Assembly (NCBI RefSeq): GCF_017377715.1
Contig: NZ_JAFVMF010000026.1
Coordinates: 1-45,629 of the forward strand
Origin: Acetobacter sacchari
GTDB taxonomy: Bacteria; Pseudomonadota; Alphaproteobacteria; Acetobacterales; Acetobacteraceae
Length of the DNA stretch: 45,629 nt
Reading direction: 5' to 3'
Each line of letters begins with the position of its first letter. Position 1 is the first letter of the stretch. The notes beneath the pieces were generated by a model. It was not told the origin of the DNA. It saw nothing but the letters and a program-made list of their open reading frames with translations, and searched no databases. Positions 1-8,703 of this stretch are shown here, piece by piece. The position numbers were made by a program, and so were the translations under genes.

Positions 1-50
1 GTCCACATCCAGAGCTTGAATCACATCAGACCGATTTTCCAAACAGGCTC
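1..50. mobile_element. End of an IS element cut by the window edge
   Basis: Positions 33-50 read, on the minus strand, GAGCCTGTTTGGAAAATC. The same 18 bases occur on the plus strand at 45580-45597, at the other end of the window. Such outward-facing copies are what the terminal inverted repeat of an IS5-family (IS427/IS1031-like) element would look like, with the body of the element lying to the left of the window. The adjoining bases TTA fit the TNA target duplication of that group. Only about 50 bases are present, so the element cannot be named. The minus-strand reading frame runs open across the junction, so a chance match inside a coding fragment is not fully excluded. Confidence 0.5.
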
Positions 51-52
51 TT

Positions 53-355
53 AGAGCGGCGATGCCGACCCTTTGCTCAAAAGCCACGACTTTTCCAATG
101 GCGTAGTCAGTGGTGCGGGCAATTCGTCATGGGATCGCCCGATAGGTGCCCACGTCCCCTTTTACGAGTGCCAGCATTGGGCTGGTGGGCACAGACAGTT
201 GAGCTGTCGATCATCATGTATTCTTTGGTTTGACCGGTCGTCAAATGCTGGAAAATCTGTTCAGTCACACCGGTCTCGTACCGGTGGCGCAGCCGCTCGT
301 GAATATTCCTCTTGTCTTTGAACCGGGTCGGTAGGCCACGCCAAGGAGTGGTCAC
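53..355 (-). pseudogene. IS427-type transposase, C-terminal-side fragment of a split gene
   Basis: The minus-strand frame ending at 107 encodes a piece of an IS5-family, IS427-group DDE transposase: TTPWRGLPTRFKD, then a segment ending in MIDSSTVCAHQPNAG, which carries the first catalytic aspartate. The frame stops soon after the AHQPNAG motif. The remaining DDE residues are missing, so this copy cannot be active. The N-terminal part of the same gene lies on the far side of the inserted IS5-type element (1652-1774). Joining the two restores the reading SPYHVTTPWRGLP, which shows that the second element jumped into this gene. The DNA between 53 and 106 is not recognisable transposase sequence. 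Confidence 0.7.
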
Positions 356-357
356 GT

Positions 358-1647
358 GGAGTGTTCGAAAAACCTTTGATTGACTGCTCTTGCGCCTGAT
401 TTCAGGTTTTTAGCGTGTTGATTGATGGTTCTTGTGTCTGATTTGCGCTCTGCGTTTTGGGCAGAGTGACGGTTTCATGCTCTGGGTTGCCACGCGGCGG
501 CGTTAATCCGCTCAAGGAGGAGAAAGTGACGCATATTATAGACGATATTGGCCAGCCCGATCCTCAAGGTGGCCCGCGTTATGCCTACGGTTCGGACGAA
601 CAGCCCAGTCTGTAATTTCTGATCGGCAAAGACATGCTCGACGCGAGATCTGATCACCGACTTTCCGGCGTTGGATTTCTGGATATGGCGTGGCATAGGC
701 TTGAGATGCGGCTTTTTCCTGTGAACCTTCGAGACAAAGGCCTGCTTTTCCATGAAGTCCTCATTGGCTTTTGAGCGGTAGGCCGTGTCTGCCAGACCGT
801 TGAGGCTGTATTGCTTTTATCAAGCAGGCCCTCTCTCAAGCGCGCGCCATCACTGGCGGCTGCATCTGTCGTCTTCCATTTGCGGATCAGCCGAAATTTC
901 CGGTTGATGGAGATGTGCGATTTATAGCCAAAGAACGGGATGGCCAGATCTGTTGTCGGCATGGCCCCGTCCTCCTGTCGCTTCGCTTTCATGAACTTCA
1001 GGGTCCAGCGCGCGTGCCTGTGCTTGTGGGACAGCTTTGACGGATTGTCCTGCCAGTCCTGTGGGATCCGTCCTTCACGCAGATCCGTCTTCTCATCGTT
1101 GGTATTGCGCTGCTTCGGAGCCGCTACCAGCGTGGCATCCCGGATCTGGCCTGACATCGGCAGATAACCAGCGTTCCGCACGATTGTGTTAAAGCAATTG
1201 AACAAGCCATCACTCGCGCCAGCTTGGGTCAGACGCTCACGAAACAGCCGCACCGTTCTGGCATCAGGCACACGGTCCGACAACCCAAAGCCTAAAAAGC
1301 GCATGAAGGAGAGACGGTCGTTGATCAGGTATTCCGTCCGCTCGTCGGAGAGATTGTTCAGGGTCTGGATCACTAGGATCTTGGACATCAGCGCTGGATC
1401 AAACGCCGGAGGACCGCCTTTTCTTCCGTCCGCATAGGCCAGCGCTTTATCCAGGTCAGGACGAAAGGCTTCGAAATCTACAGTCCGGAAAAAAGCTTCG
1501 AGCTGATCGCCAAGCTCGCTCAGCCGAGCAAGCCCCTCTTCAACGTCAAAAAATCCCGGCTGTTTCATAGCGCCATTCCTCCAATAAAAACCGGAAAAAT
1601 GGAATCATAGAAAAAACCTCAATACCATGAGGTTTTTCGAACCCTCC
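358..1647 (-). mobile_element. IS5-family insertion sequence, about 1290 bp
   Basis: The element is bounded by inverted repeats. The left end reads GGAGTGTTCGAAAAACCT and the right end, reverse complemented, reads GGAGGGTTCGAAAAACCT, giving 17 of 18 matches. The 4-bp sequence ACGT flanks both ends (354-357 and 1648-1651), as expected for the 4-bp duplication of the IS5 subgroup. ACGT is palindromic, so the exact boundary could shift by one base. Removing the element and one ACGT copy restores an open frame in the interrupted IS427-type gene. It carries one transposase gene, which is frameshifted. Confidence 0.85.
475..1568 (-). pseudogene. IS5-family transposase, frameshifted
   Basis: Starting with MKQPGFFDVEEGLARL at 1568, this frame follows the IS5-subgroup transposase through the N-terminal DUF772-like region, the DATLVAAPKQRNTN motif with the first catalytic Asp, and FFGYKSHISI. 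After DKSNTAS the frame goes wrong, and the proper C-terminus (MEKQAFVSKVHRKKPH to VRSRVEHVFADQK, including the catalytic Glu region) continues in another frame that ends at 475. The expected local reading, VWADTAYRSKANEDF, returns if one C is restored near 792 on the plus strand. A single-base deletion has therefore broken the gene, and the element is probably immobile unless helped in trans. The start has the normal length for the family. Confidence 0.85.
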
Positions 1648-1651
1648 ACGT

Positions 1652-1774
1652 GATAAGGTGACAGCATTGCTTCACCGTACAGAAGGTTATCGGCGTCGGT
1701 TCCAGTGACGTGACCTTCATGGCCCGGAAGATATCCTTTATCTGGTCCCAACGGTTGCCGCTCACACCATATCG
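1652..1774 (-). pseudogene. IS427-type transposase, N-terminal fragment
   Basis: Read on the minus strand, this DNA encodes RYGVSGNRWDQIKDI followed, after a one-base shift, by PGHEGHVTGTDADNLL and GEAMLSPYHV. This is the standard N-terminus of IS427-group transposases (pattern W..IKD.LPG). It joins across the IS5-type insertion to the fragment at 53-355. A missing base in the ILPG region puts the two halves of this short stretch in different frames, so the gene was already decaying or has decayed further. No start codon with a ribosome-binding site could be fixed, and the outer terminal repeat of this older element was not found. Confidence 0.65.
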
Positions 1775-2011
1775 AAGTATTTAACGTTGCCTAAATGCAG
1801 GAAAAAATTTCAAACCAGATGGAAATACATGCCCTGTAGCACTCTAGAGCCAACGAATAACACGCCATGAGAGCGTTATTTGGATTTTAATAAGCAGTGG
1901 AATTTATGATTGTCGGTTGTATTGATATGAATACGAAAGTTTTAAACTGTCAAACTCAATACGGACAGATCGATCTGATTAGCTCATGTCGTTTCGGTAG
2001 TGGACTAAGGT
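1775..2011. other. Gene-free, AT-rich spacer
   Basis: No convincing coding sequence, hairpin with T-run or repeat was seen here. A 30-codon plus-strand frame starting near 1927 lacks a ribosome-binding site and was not accepted. Confidence 0.5.
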
Positions 2012-3553
2012 TCACTTAGATTGCTCCCCCCCTATTTCATTTGTAATTAAATTATGACCGTTCGCATTTCTGTTCGCGGATGGACCTGCACAATCTTGCA
2101 AGATGTTGCCATCGACGAGGGTGTAAGTGGTATTTTCGTCAATTAATACGGGCCTCATCTTGTTGTCCTTGCCTCCGACATTGTCATGGCAAAACTGAAC
2201 ATGGTCCACGGATCCATTCGTAGCATTGTGAAACAAAATTCCCCATTGATTGTCTCTGTCGCCATCAGAGCCACACGATGTGATGACGCCGCCGTGGAAC
2301 TGGGCGCCATCAGCCTGGACGGCGACGCATGGTCCGAGAGAATTTTGTATCTTTCCTCCAAAAGACTGATAATTTCCAGAATGAAATCGCGTACTTTGAA
2401 GAATTATGTTGTTGATTCCAGCTTGCGATGCATAAAATTCGCAGTCGATACAAACAATGTGTGCAAAATTATCTGCTGTAATTGCCCAGTTGGAATTTGT
2501 TTTGGTGGTGTTGTTTGTTTCAACTTCTATTCTGTCCAGTGAAATAAATTGCGGGCAGTTGCCTATTGACGTTGAGTCGTCACATCGAACGTTAACGCCG
2601 TTTCTAACTTGATTGCAATTTAGATTCTTAACCCAAATTGTAGCCGCAAAATCATGAATATAAATGCAATCCGTCGGTTCATGTATCCCGTCAAGTGCGG
2701 CATCTATGCTGCCGTTATAGATAGACAAAATATCAGCCCTTCCTGAGCAGTCACCATTATCATATGTAGTGCAGCCTGTGCCGCCATGGTGATCTGATCC
2801 GTAAAATTCTATTGCAGTACTGAATGATTCGTTACCCATTTTTTTTCCATTATCATGCTGCGTGTGTCCCTGCATGAAGTCAAAGTCGTGAAGATTATTA
2901 TGCTGCCCCGCAAAAAATACGACGGATCTATACATGCCGTATGTTCCTATATTATATACATCACACTGAGTGCAGTTGTATACGCTGATCGCTGATCCTG
3001 TCTGTGATCCTGCATTGACAATATCCAGGTCGCTTAAGGCGCCATGCCTCCAAAATCGATGTCCGTCCGTTAAAGGTGCAGATAAGTTGAACAGGGTTCC
3101 TGTCCCGGATCCAATCCAGATTAAAGTAGTGGTCCCGCGCCCCGCTCCGTGCACGTGGACGGGGCATGTCCACGATATTGTGCCTGATACAGTATATTTT
3201 CCTTGCGGAATAAAAATGTCTCCGCCCCCAGCTGAAGACCCGTTCGGGTATGGGCGGTGGCCCGCGGTGGATGCAACCTTGTTGCAGGCCGCATTAATGG
3301 CGGCCTGAAGTCCGCCGGTGTTATCATGCGTATCGGGTGATGGGACGACGCCAAAATCGAGAACGTTTGTTTGGTCGGACGCCCGCTCTTCCTCACGTCT
3401 TGCCGTTATTCCCGAACTGGCTTTGACAAAGGCGCCACTAATGTCTGGTGCAGTGAGTTGTCCCGATGATTCTGCGAGACTATGGGGCGGCTTTGCCTGG
3501 GCTGCAACGCTCATGAAGATGATGAAAAGCCAGATAAAGGAGTAAATATTCAT
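2012..3553 (-). CDS. Secreted right-handed beta-helix protein, pectate-lyase superfamily
   Basis: The start at 3553 gives a typical Sec signal peptide (MNIYSFIWLFIIFMSVAAQA, cleavage after AQA) and is preceded by GAAGAG; a longer frame upstream adds 21 residues that make no sense before a signal. The mature protein opens with VLDFGVVPSPDTHDNTGGLQAAINAAC, split here as the pectate-lyase-3 pattern (V.DFGA..DG..D.T.A.Q.AI). It continues with GGGDIFIPQGKYTVSG and many short Asn/Asp/Gly-rich strands typical of a parallel beta-helix. At 513 residues it has a usual length for the family. Known relatives include pectate lyases, polysaccharide epimerases, capsule depolymerases and phage tailspikes, so the substrate cannot be read from sequence. 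Its position beside the polysaccharide export genes suggests action on the exported glycan. Many cysteines (about ten) suggest disulfides after export. Confidence 0.75.
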   Translation of the reverse strand: MNIYSFIWLFIIFMSVAAQAKPPHSLAESSGQLTAPDISGAFVKASSGITARREEERASDQTNVLDFGVVPSPDTHDNTGGLQAAINAACNKVASTAGHRPYPNGSSAGGGDIFIPQGKYTVSGTISWTCPVHVHGAGRGTTTLIWIGSGTGTLFNLSAPLTDGHRFWRHGALSDLDIVNAGSQTGSAISVYNCTQCDVYNIGTYGMYRSVVFFAGQHNNLHDFDFMQGHTQHDNGKKMGNESFSTAIEFYGSDHHGGTGCTTYDNGDCSGRADILSIYNGSIDAALDGIHEPTDCIYIHDFAATIWVKNLNCNQVRNGVNVRCDDSTSIGNCPQFISLDRIEVETNNTTKTNSNWAITADNFAHIVCIDCEFYASQAGINNIILQSTRFHSGNYQSFGGKIQNSLGPCVAVQADGAQFHGGVITSCGSDGDRDNQWGILFHNATNGSVDHVQFCHDNVGGKDNKMRPVLIDENTTYTLVDGNILQDCAGPSANRNANGHNLITNEIGGEQSK

Positions 3554-4219
3554 TCTGTGGTCTCTTCGTTCGTCACGGCTTTGAGTCAATGGTGTGTAGC
3601 GTGGCTGCGTCGTCAAGTGGGGTTGATAAATGGAAGCGGCATAGATCTAAGACATTAAAAATTCATACGACTTTATCTGCCAAGAGGATTGTGTAGAGCT
3701 TCTTCGTGGTCTTGCGCTTTCAGGGCGGTTATCTGATGTGGGCTTTTACAGAGTATATACACCATCTCTATCGGGGTGCGTCGACGGCCCCTTCACAGAC
3801 TGACGCGCGTTTATAGGAAAGTACGGTTTATCCTAGTCCATCAGGTGTATAGGCAGAAAGAATGCGCCATTTGCGGGATAGGCTTATGGCCAAATGGATG
3901 AAACGTAACACTCTTTCCGTTCAAGGGACTTACTGAAGCCGATTCCCCTCTTCGCTGCCAGACAATATCTGCGTCGTCCATTAGTTAACGAGTAAATGTT
4001 GTGGAAATTTCGACGTTCCTTTGAAAGCTACGGTCTCATAGAAAGTACGTTTTTTTGAACGAGGCATTGTTGTGCAGTTTGTCTGAGAATTGACTCGGTT
4101 TAGGGAAGACACGAAGCGTCAGAGAGGTCTTAAGTCAAATTTGCTCGCAGAAACGTAAGCCAACTATACTTGGTGGTTGCTTATTGGCAGTGCGTCATTA
4201 AACTTACGCTTAGAAATTT
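3554..4219. other. Gene-free stretch upstream of the beta-helix gene
   Basis: About 670 bases separate the kpsM-like gene from the start of the beta-helix gene on the same strand. No frame with codon use like the neighbours, no clear terminator and no repeat was found. It presumably contains the promoter of the beta-helix gene, but no convincing -35/-10 pair could be chosen. Confidence 0.5.
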
Positions 4220-5044
4220 CTATTGAACCTTTACAAATTTTCTAACGCGAAGAGTTAAGGAAAGTCCGGCTAAAATTAAAAGAAAATTTATGCAAAGTGC
4301 GTAAGTGATACTGTACATGGCATGTGCCGTTGCGCCGAATTGCCCCCCGCGAATCATTTCGATGCTTTGTGCGCTTGGTGACCACAATAATATTCTCTGA
4401 AATTTGGGCGTCACCCACGACGCCATCACGAATGCGCCTGAAAATGGCAACGCCAAATAGGAAAAAATACTTACGGTTTTTTCTATTATTTCTGAGCGCT
4501 CACTGAGCGCGGCAACGAGGAGGGCTGTCGCGAAGCAAAACAAAATATGAAATCCAAGGCCGAGATAGAGTAAACCGTAATTTTCGGGAGGTTTCATGTA
4601 TCCGATTAGCACTGCCCCAACTGCAACAATGAGGCCAGCCATAAGGGTGCCCATCACCTCAAGTGCGACTCGCGCCGTGATGATATCTAGCGGTGTAACT
4701 TGGCGATGAAATAACAAGCTTCCGTTTGCTTCGAATGCACGCACGGCGCTAACAAGGCTATGGCGCCACATCGTCAAAGGGACATATCCGGTTAGCACAA
4801 TTGCCGTCATTGGTAAGCCGTGCTCGTGCGGCGCACGCATTGCGGTCCACGCGATGGTGACGCCAAGGCAAAAAAGAATTGGCTCCCCTATTATCCAAAG
4901 ATATCCAAGGTTCTCACGTCCGAAGCGTGTATGAAGTTCACGGAGCATGAGCGCGCCGATCACTCTGCCTTGAATTTTGAACAGGGATCTGATGGACGGT
5001 TGATGCACAGACCTGTTGCTCACGATTTTGATCAATGCCTTCAT
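4220..5044 (-). CDS. kpsM: Polysaccharide ABC transporter, permease subunit (KpsM-like)
   Basis: This 274-residue protein belongs to the ABC-2 permease family that carries capsular polysaccharide across the inner membrane (KpsM/CtrC). The N-terminal cytoplasmic part has the hallmark MLRELHTRFGRENLGYLWII, followed by about six hydrophobic segments (roughly residues 52-70, 80-100, 128-150, 158-178, 190-210 and 245-265). The SPSAQSIEMIRGGQFG loop before the last segment is also family-typical. It should pair with the KpsT-like ATPase at 6585-7232, but the two genes are separated by the oppositely oriented kpsD-like gene, so they cannot share a transcript. A TATAAT on the coding strand (5055-5050) ends only five bases before the ATG, and no Shine-Dalgarno sequence is seen. 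Substrate unknown. Confidence 0.85.
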   Translation of the reverse strand: MKALIKIVSNRSVHQPSIRSLFKIQGRVIGALMLRELHTRFGRENLGYLWIIGEPILFCLGVTIAWTAMRAPHEHGLPMTAIVLTGYVPLTMWRHSLVSAVRAFEANGSLLFHRQVTPLDIITARVALEVMGTLMAGLIVAVGAVLIGYMKPPENYGLLYLGLGFHILFCFATALLVAALSERSEIIEKTVSIFSYLALPFSGAFVMASWVTPKFQRILLWSPSAQSIEMIRGGQFGATAHAMYSITYALCINFLLILAGLSLTLRVRKFVKVQ

Positions 5045-5049
5045 GAAGA

Positions 5050-5055
5050 ATTATA
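5050..5055 (-). promoter_or_regulatory. Candidate -10 box very close to the kpsM-like start
   Basis: A perfect TATAAT on the minus strand ends five bases before the ATG at 5044, so transcription from it would begin at or next to the start codon and give a leaderless mRNA. The matching -35 region is poor, which keeps confidence low. The rest of the 271-base divergent spacer to the kpsD-like gene shows no other clear signal. Confidence 0.3.
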
Positions 5056-5315
5056 CGAATATTTTGTAACGTCGACGCGATTGAGCGCGTGGGACGGTGA
5101 AGCGTTGAATTATAGGCCGAACAGGGCGTAGAATTCAAATAGGTGCGGATTGATTTTGGGATTCAGATGGTCGTTATCTTTTGTTCTGATTTTCCGCCAA
5201 TGACCGTTGGTTCCGGAGGTGATGTGACACCAGAATGCCACTGGTAGTATGGACGCTGTGATCACACTGTGCCAACAGACTTCTACAGCGGCTTTTTGTG
5301 GAAAATAAATATAGC

Positions 5316-6548
5316 ATGATCGTCAAGTGCTCCCGTTCGTCACCAAACCCCGGTAGGGCGCGTCGTGGGTTGCTGAGATTGTCACCAGCTGCTCTTCTTG
5401 CGGTTGCGGCCTGTAGCACCTTACCTGACAGTGGCCCGACTGAAAGCGTAGTTCTTCATGCGGCGAAGGATCTAAAGAGCAATCCACTCGGTTTTGCTGT
5501 GCTGCCGATAACGCCTTCCGTAGCGGCGACCTTGGCAGCAGAGGTCCCTCCACTGGTGTCGTCGCTTGATACGACTGACATTACGCCGACTCATAATGAT
5601 CGCATCGGCGCGGGGGACGTGCTTGCTATCACCGTTTTTGAGCTTGGTAGCGGTTTGTTTTCCTCTGGAAGCACTGCATCAGCGGCGCAATCCAGCGAGC
5701 TCAACGCGGCGTCAGGTGGTACTACCGGTGTGACAAATCAAACACTGCCGCCGACGGAAGTTGAGACTGACGGCTCTATTGCTGTGCCTTATGTTGGACG
5801 TATCCAGGCTGCGGGCATGACACCGCAGACTTTGGCTGCTTTGATTCAGGCCCGTTTGGGGAGTAAATCGCAAAATGCTCAGGTGATGGTGCGAATCGCG
5901 AGTGATGTTTCTAATACGGTGATCGTTTCTGGCGAAGTTCATAAACCAGGGCGGGTTATGCTTAGTACTGCTCAGGAGCGCCTCTCAGATCTTGTGGCTA
6001 TCGCAGGGGGAGCGATCTACCCCCCAGAGGACACGCATGTTCAGCTTGTTCGGCGTGATCGGACTGCTGCGACGGATTTGGGTACGTTGGAAACCTATCC
6101 GCGGGAAGATATTCGTGCTCGCCCAGGGGATAGAATACACGTCATATATCAACCTCGAAGTTACACGGTCTTCGGGGCGGCTGGGAAGGAGGCGACGGAA
6201 ACCCCCTTCAAATCCCCACATGTGTCCTTGGCTGAGGCTTTGGCGCGCTCTGGCGGACCTGCTGATAGTCGCGCTGATCCAAATGCAGTATTCCTATTTC
6301 GATTCGAGACACCTGAAGTTGCGCGGAGTATGGGGGTTAGCACGCCCGTAACCCCACAAGGGGTACCGATTGTCTATCAACTCGACATGATGAGCCCCAC
6401 GTCATATTTTTTGGCGCAGCGCGTGCCTTTGAAGGGGCATGATTTATTGCTGCTTGCAAATGCCAAGACCAACCGTTTCTACAAGTTCAATCAGTTGATC
6501 GGCGCTTTGATCAGCCCCGCCATTACTGCTGCCTGGGTAGCTAAGTGA
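5316..6548 (+). CDS. kpsD: Outer-membrane polysaccharide export lipoprotein (KpsD/Wza family)
   Basis: This protein is a Poly_export/SLBB family member that forms the outer-membrane channel for exported polysaccharide. A lipobox (LLAVAAC, Cys33 from the ATG at 5316) predicts lipoprotein anchoring. The Poly_export domain is seen at RIGAGDVLAITVFELGSG and DGSIAVPYVGRIQAAG, followed by SLBB-type repeats (VIVSGEVHKPGRVML; YTVFGAAGKEA). A GTG six codons upstream is a possible alternative start; ATG 5316 was chosen because it gives a better-formed signal sequence, although neither has a strong ribosome-binding site. At 410 residues it is shorter than E. coli KpsD and closer to CtrA/Wza-like proteins. 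The gene faces away from the kpsM-like gene and converges on the kpsT-like gene. Confidence 0.85.
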   Translation: MIVKCSRSSPNPGRARRGLLRLSPAALLAVAACSTLPDSGPTESVVLHAAKDLKSNPLGFAVLPITPSVAATLAAEVPPLVSSLDTTDITPTHNDRIGAGDVLAITVFELGSGLFSSGSTASAAQSSELNAASGGTTGVTNQTLPPTEVETDGSIAVPYVGRIQAAGMTPQTLAALIQARLGSKSQNAQVMVRIASDVSNTVIVSGEVHKPGRVMLSTAQERLSDLVAIAGGAIYPPEDTHVQLVRRDRTAATDLGTLETYPREDIRARPGDRIHVIYQPRSYTVFGAAGKEATETPFKSPHVSLAEALARSGGPADSRADPNAVFLFRFETPEVARSMGVSTPVTPQGVPIVYQLDMMSPTSYFLAQRVPLKGHDLLLLANAKTNRFYKFNQLIGALISPAITAAWVAK

Positions 6549-6584
6549 GGCATCAGATCCGAGACGCGCTTTTGTCGTAGAGAT

Positions 6585-7232
6585 TTACAACGCTTGATAA
6601 GCTTCTATGGCTTCGTCCAGAGACTGGTAGGGTTTCAGGTGACCGCCGTCTAGCAAGGATACTCGGTCGCATGTGTCTCGCATGAAACCCATATCATGTG
6701 ACACGACAATCATTGCGCGATTGCTACGTTTATTAAACAGTTCTTCTTGGCAACGTTTGTGAAAACGCGCGTCGCCAACCATAATGACTTCGTCGATCAG
6801 ATAGCAATCGAACTCTATTACGATGGATAGAGCGAACGCCAGGCGAGCGCGCATGCCGGACGAGTACGTTTTGACGGGCTCGATGAGCTGTCGACCCAAT
6901 TCCGCAAAGTCGTCTACAAAAACTCGAGTGCTGGGATAATCGAGGCCATAGACGCGGCAAATAAATTTGAGGTTGTCGAGCCCGCTCAGGCTTCCCTGAA
7001 AGGCACCTCCAAACGCTAACGGCCACGATACGCTCATAGAGCGTTCGATCCGTCCGGAAGTCGCGTGCTCGACGCCGCCGATCAGGCGAATGAGTGTGGA
7101 TTTTCCAGCGCCGTTACGTCCTAGAATCCCCAGTTTTTCGCCCCGATTGAGGGTGAGGGACACGTTGTCGAGTACAAGGCGGTCGCCTCCGTGTGACGGG
7201 TATACTTTTGTGACGTCAATACAGCGAAGCAT
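6585..7232 (-). CDS. kpsT: Polysaccharide ABC transporter, ATP-binding subunit (KpsT-like)
   Basis: This 215-residue ATPase powers the KpsM-type permease. Walker A is GRNGAGKST (residues 38-46), the signature is YSSGMRARLAFAL (about 125-137), Walker B is CYLIDEVIMVGD, and the switch histidine is in VVSHD. The short length and the EV in place of ED after Walker B are usual for KpsT/CtrD proteins, which lack the C-terminal glycan-binding domain of Wzt. It starts six bases after the kpsE-like stop, so the two are one operon. It converges with the kpsD-like gene, leaving only 36 bases between stops and no obvious terminator. Confidence 0.9.
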   Translation of the reverse strand: MLRCIDVTKVYPSHGGDRLVLDNVSLTLNRGEKLGILGRNGAGKSTLIRLIGGVEHATSGRIERSMSVSWPLAFGGAFQGSLSGLDNLKFICRVYGLDYPSTRVFVDDFAELGRQLIEPVKTYSSGMRARLAFALSIVIEFDCYLIDEVIMVGDARFHKRCQEELFNKRSNRAMIVVSHDMGFMRDTCDRVSLLDGGHLKPYQSLDEAIEAYQAL

Positions 7233-7238
7233 GAATTA

Positions 7239-8408
7239 TCAAACGCTCCTATGCTCGCGGGCGCCAGCAAGCAGTAATGACCCCATGAAGTACAGGGCCA
7301 ACATGGTGGCGAACACAATCGCTATGTCAGCAAGGCTCCGAGGATAAGCCGCATAATCTGGCAGATTGGGCTGCGTCACTTCGTCAAGATACAGTTGCTG
7401 TCGATCGGCCTGAATACGGGCTGAATCAAGAGCCGCGTCGGCCGCGCTGACTTCCCGCTCCAGCAATTCTCGCTGAAAGATCAGGTCGTCGTAGCCGCTT
7501 ATCTTGGGCACGAAGGAACGGTCATCGCCCGTCACCTTGGTGGACGACTGCGTGATCTCCTGATCGAGTGCCGTCATTCTGCGTTTGAGAACGTCGATCA
7601 ACGGGCTGTTTGGGGTTGAACGGAGCAATTGCTCCAGTTGTATACGAGTCGTCATCCTCATCGTTTCCAGACTCGCGATGTCTTTCAGTAGAGGCTGAGA
7701 TTGCCGCTGCGGATCGATCATGGCGGTCTGGTTGCGGTAAGCGTCAATTTTACTGCTGACTGTCCGCAAGCGTTCGATTGCTGCGTCACGTTCCCGACGC
7801 GACGCGGCAATCGTATTTTCGCGTTGTCGAGCGTTCATCTCATTAATGAGATTTTCAGAGGCGGCCAGCAACGCTTTAGCAACCCTCTGCGAATCAGCGG
7901 CACTGAATGTTCGGACTCTAAGTGTTGAAAGACCGGTTGTCGTATCGAGTTCAGCCTTAACATGGCGTTGATAATAGGAGAAAAAATGCTCGAACGTCGT
8001 TCCTGAATAAAAATTTGGAAAACGCGCGATCGAATCTGCGTGGGGAGTGTCGTAGACGTGCGCGAGATCCTGAGTCTGCAGCAGAAGATGTGCGGCGTCA
8101 CGCGACGTCACGTAATCCTGAACGGCGTAGGTGTCCTCGGTTCCGCTTGAACTACCCGACGACAGTAAGCCAGCCAATACACTGGGTGTCTGAGATGTTT
8201 GGCCGCGAACAACGAATTCCGCTTCTGAAATGTATTGTGGAGATGCGACGAGGCCGTAATAAACAGTCGCTGCGGCTGTCGGTAGCACGACTACCCCAAG
8301 AAACACCGCGTGGCGTCTTACCCAGGCAAGCGAGGCGTTTATTCGGCCGGACTGATCCGTCGCGCCTTCCGTATAATTACGTCGCAAACTGAGGGATGTC
8401 CTATTCAT
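7239..8408 (-). CDS. kpsE: Polysaccharide export inner-membrane protein (KpsE/CtrB-like)
   Basis: This 389-residue protein has the polysaccharide co-polymerase layout: a short cytoplasmic N-terminus, one membrane segment (about 35-55, VFLGVVVLPTAAATVYYGLV), a long periplasmic part rich in heptads (about 175-330, coiled coil) and a second membrane segment near the C-terminus (about 360-382). The motif SPQYISEAEFVVRG just after the first segment is typical of KpsE/CtrB/BexC. It would link the KpsMT transporter to the outer-membrane channel. It is first in a two-gene operon with the kpsT-like gene. GAAGG lies directly against the ATG, closer than usual for a Shine-Dalgarno sequence, so translation may be weak or start slightly differently. 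Confidence 0.85.
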   Translation of the reverse strand: MNRTSLSLRRNYTEGATDQSGRINASLAWVRRHAVFLGVVVLPTAAATVYYGLVASPQYISEAEFVVRGQTSQTPSVLAGLLSSGSSSGTEDTYAVQDYVTSRDAAHLLLQTQDLAHVYDTPHADSIARFPNFYSGTTFEHFFSYYQRHVKAELDTTTGLSTLRVRTFSAADSQRVAKALLAASENLINEMNARQRENTIAASRRERDAAIERLRTVSSKIDAYRNQTAMIDPQRQSQPLLKDIASLETMRMTTRIQLEQLLRSTPNSPLIDVLKRRMTALDQEITQSSTKVTGDDRSFVPKISGYDDLIFQRELLEREVSAADAALDSARIQADRQQLYLDEVTQPNLPDYAAYPRSLADIAIVFATMLALYFMGSLLLAGAREHRSV

Positions 8409-8703
8409 CCTTCACGCTTGCCTCAAACCGCGAGACAAGGCAACACATACGCTATTATAACGTTAGTCCGTATGCCCGTCGGTTTTGTCGTGCCCGGAAT
8501 TCGCCACATTTTCCTGCTGCGAAGGGGGCAGGCCTTACCTCGACAGTCGCATTTGCAGGGATGAAAAAGCCTGCAGGTGGGTTAGAACCTGAGTGTGATG
8601 TGGAGTGGGCCGGGGTCCTGAATCTGCATCGTTCCCCGGCTGAATTTCGTCCTTTCGGTATGGGCGCGATTTGGCTACATCGCCTGTGAGTAGGTGCGAA
8701 GCG
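8409..8703. promoter_or_regulatory. Divergent spacer with candidate -10 for the kpsE-kpsT operon
   Basis: On the minus strand a TATAAT lies at 8459-8454, about 45 bases upstream of the kpsE-like ATG, a sensible distance for a promoter. No good -35 is seen 16-18 bases further out. Nothing else recognisable lies in these 295 bases, which also hold the start region of the hydroxylase gene. Confidence 0.35.

Noticed and set aside
1927..2019. 30-codon frame between the IS remnant and the beta-helix gene
   Set aside because: No ribosome-binding site and runs into the end of the beta-helix gene on the other strand.
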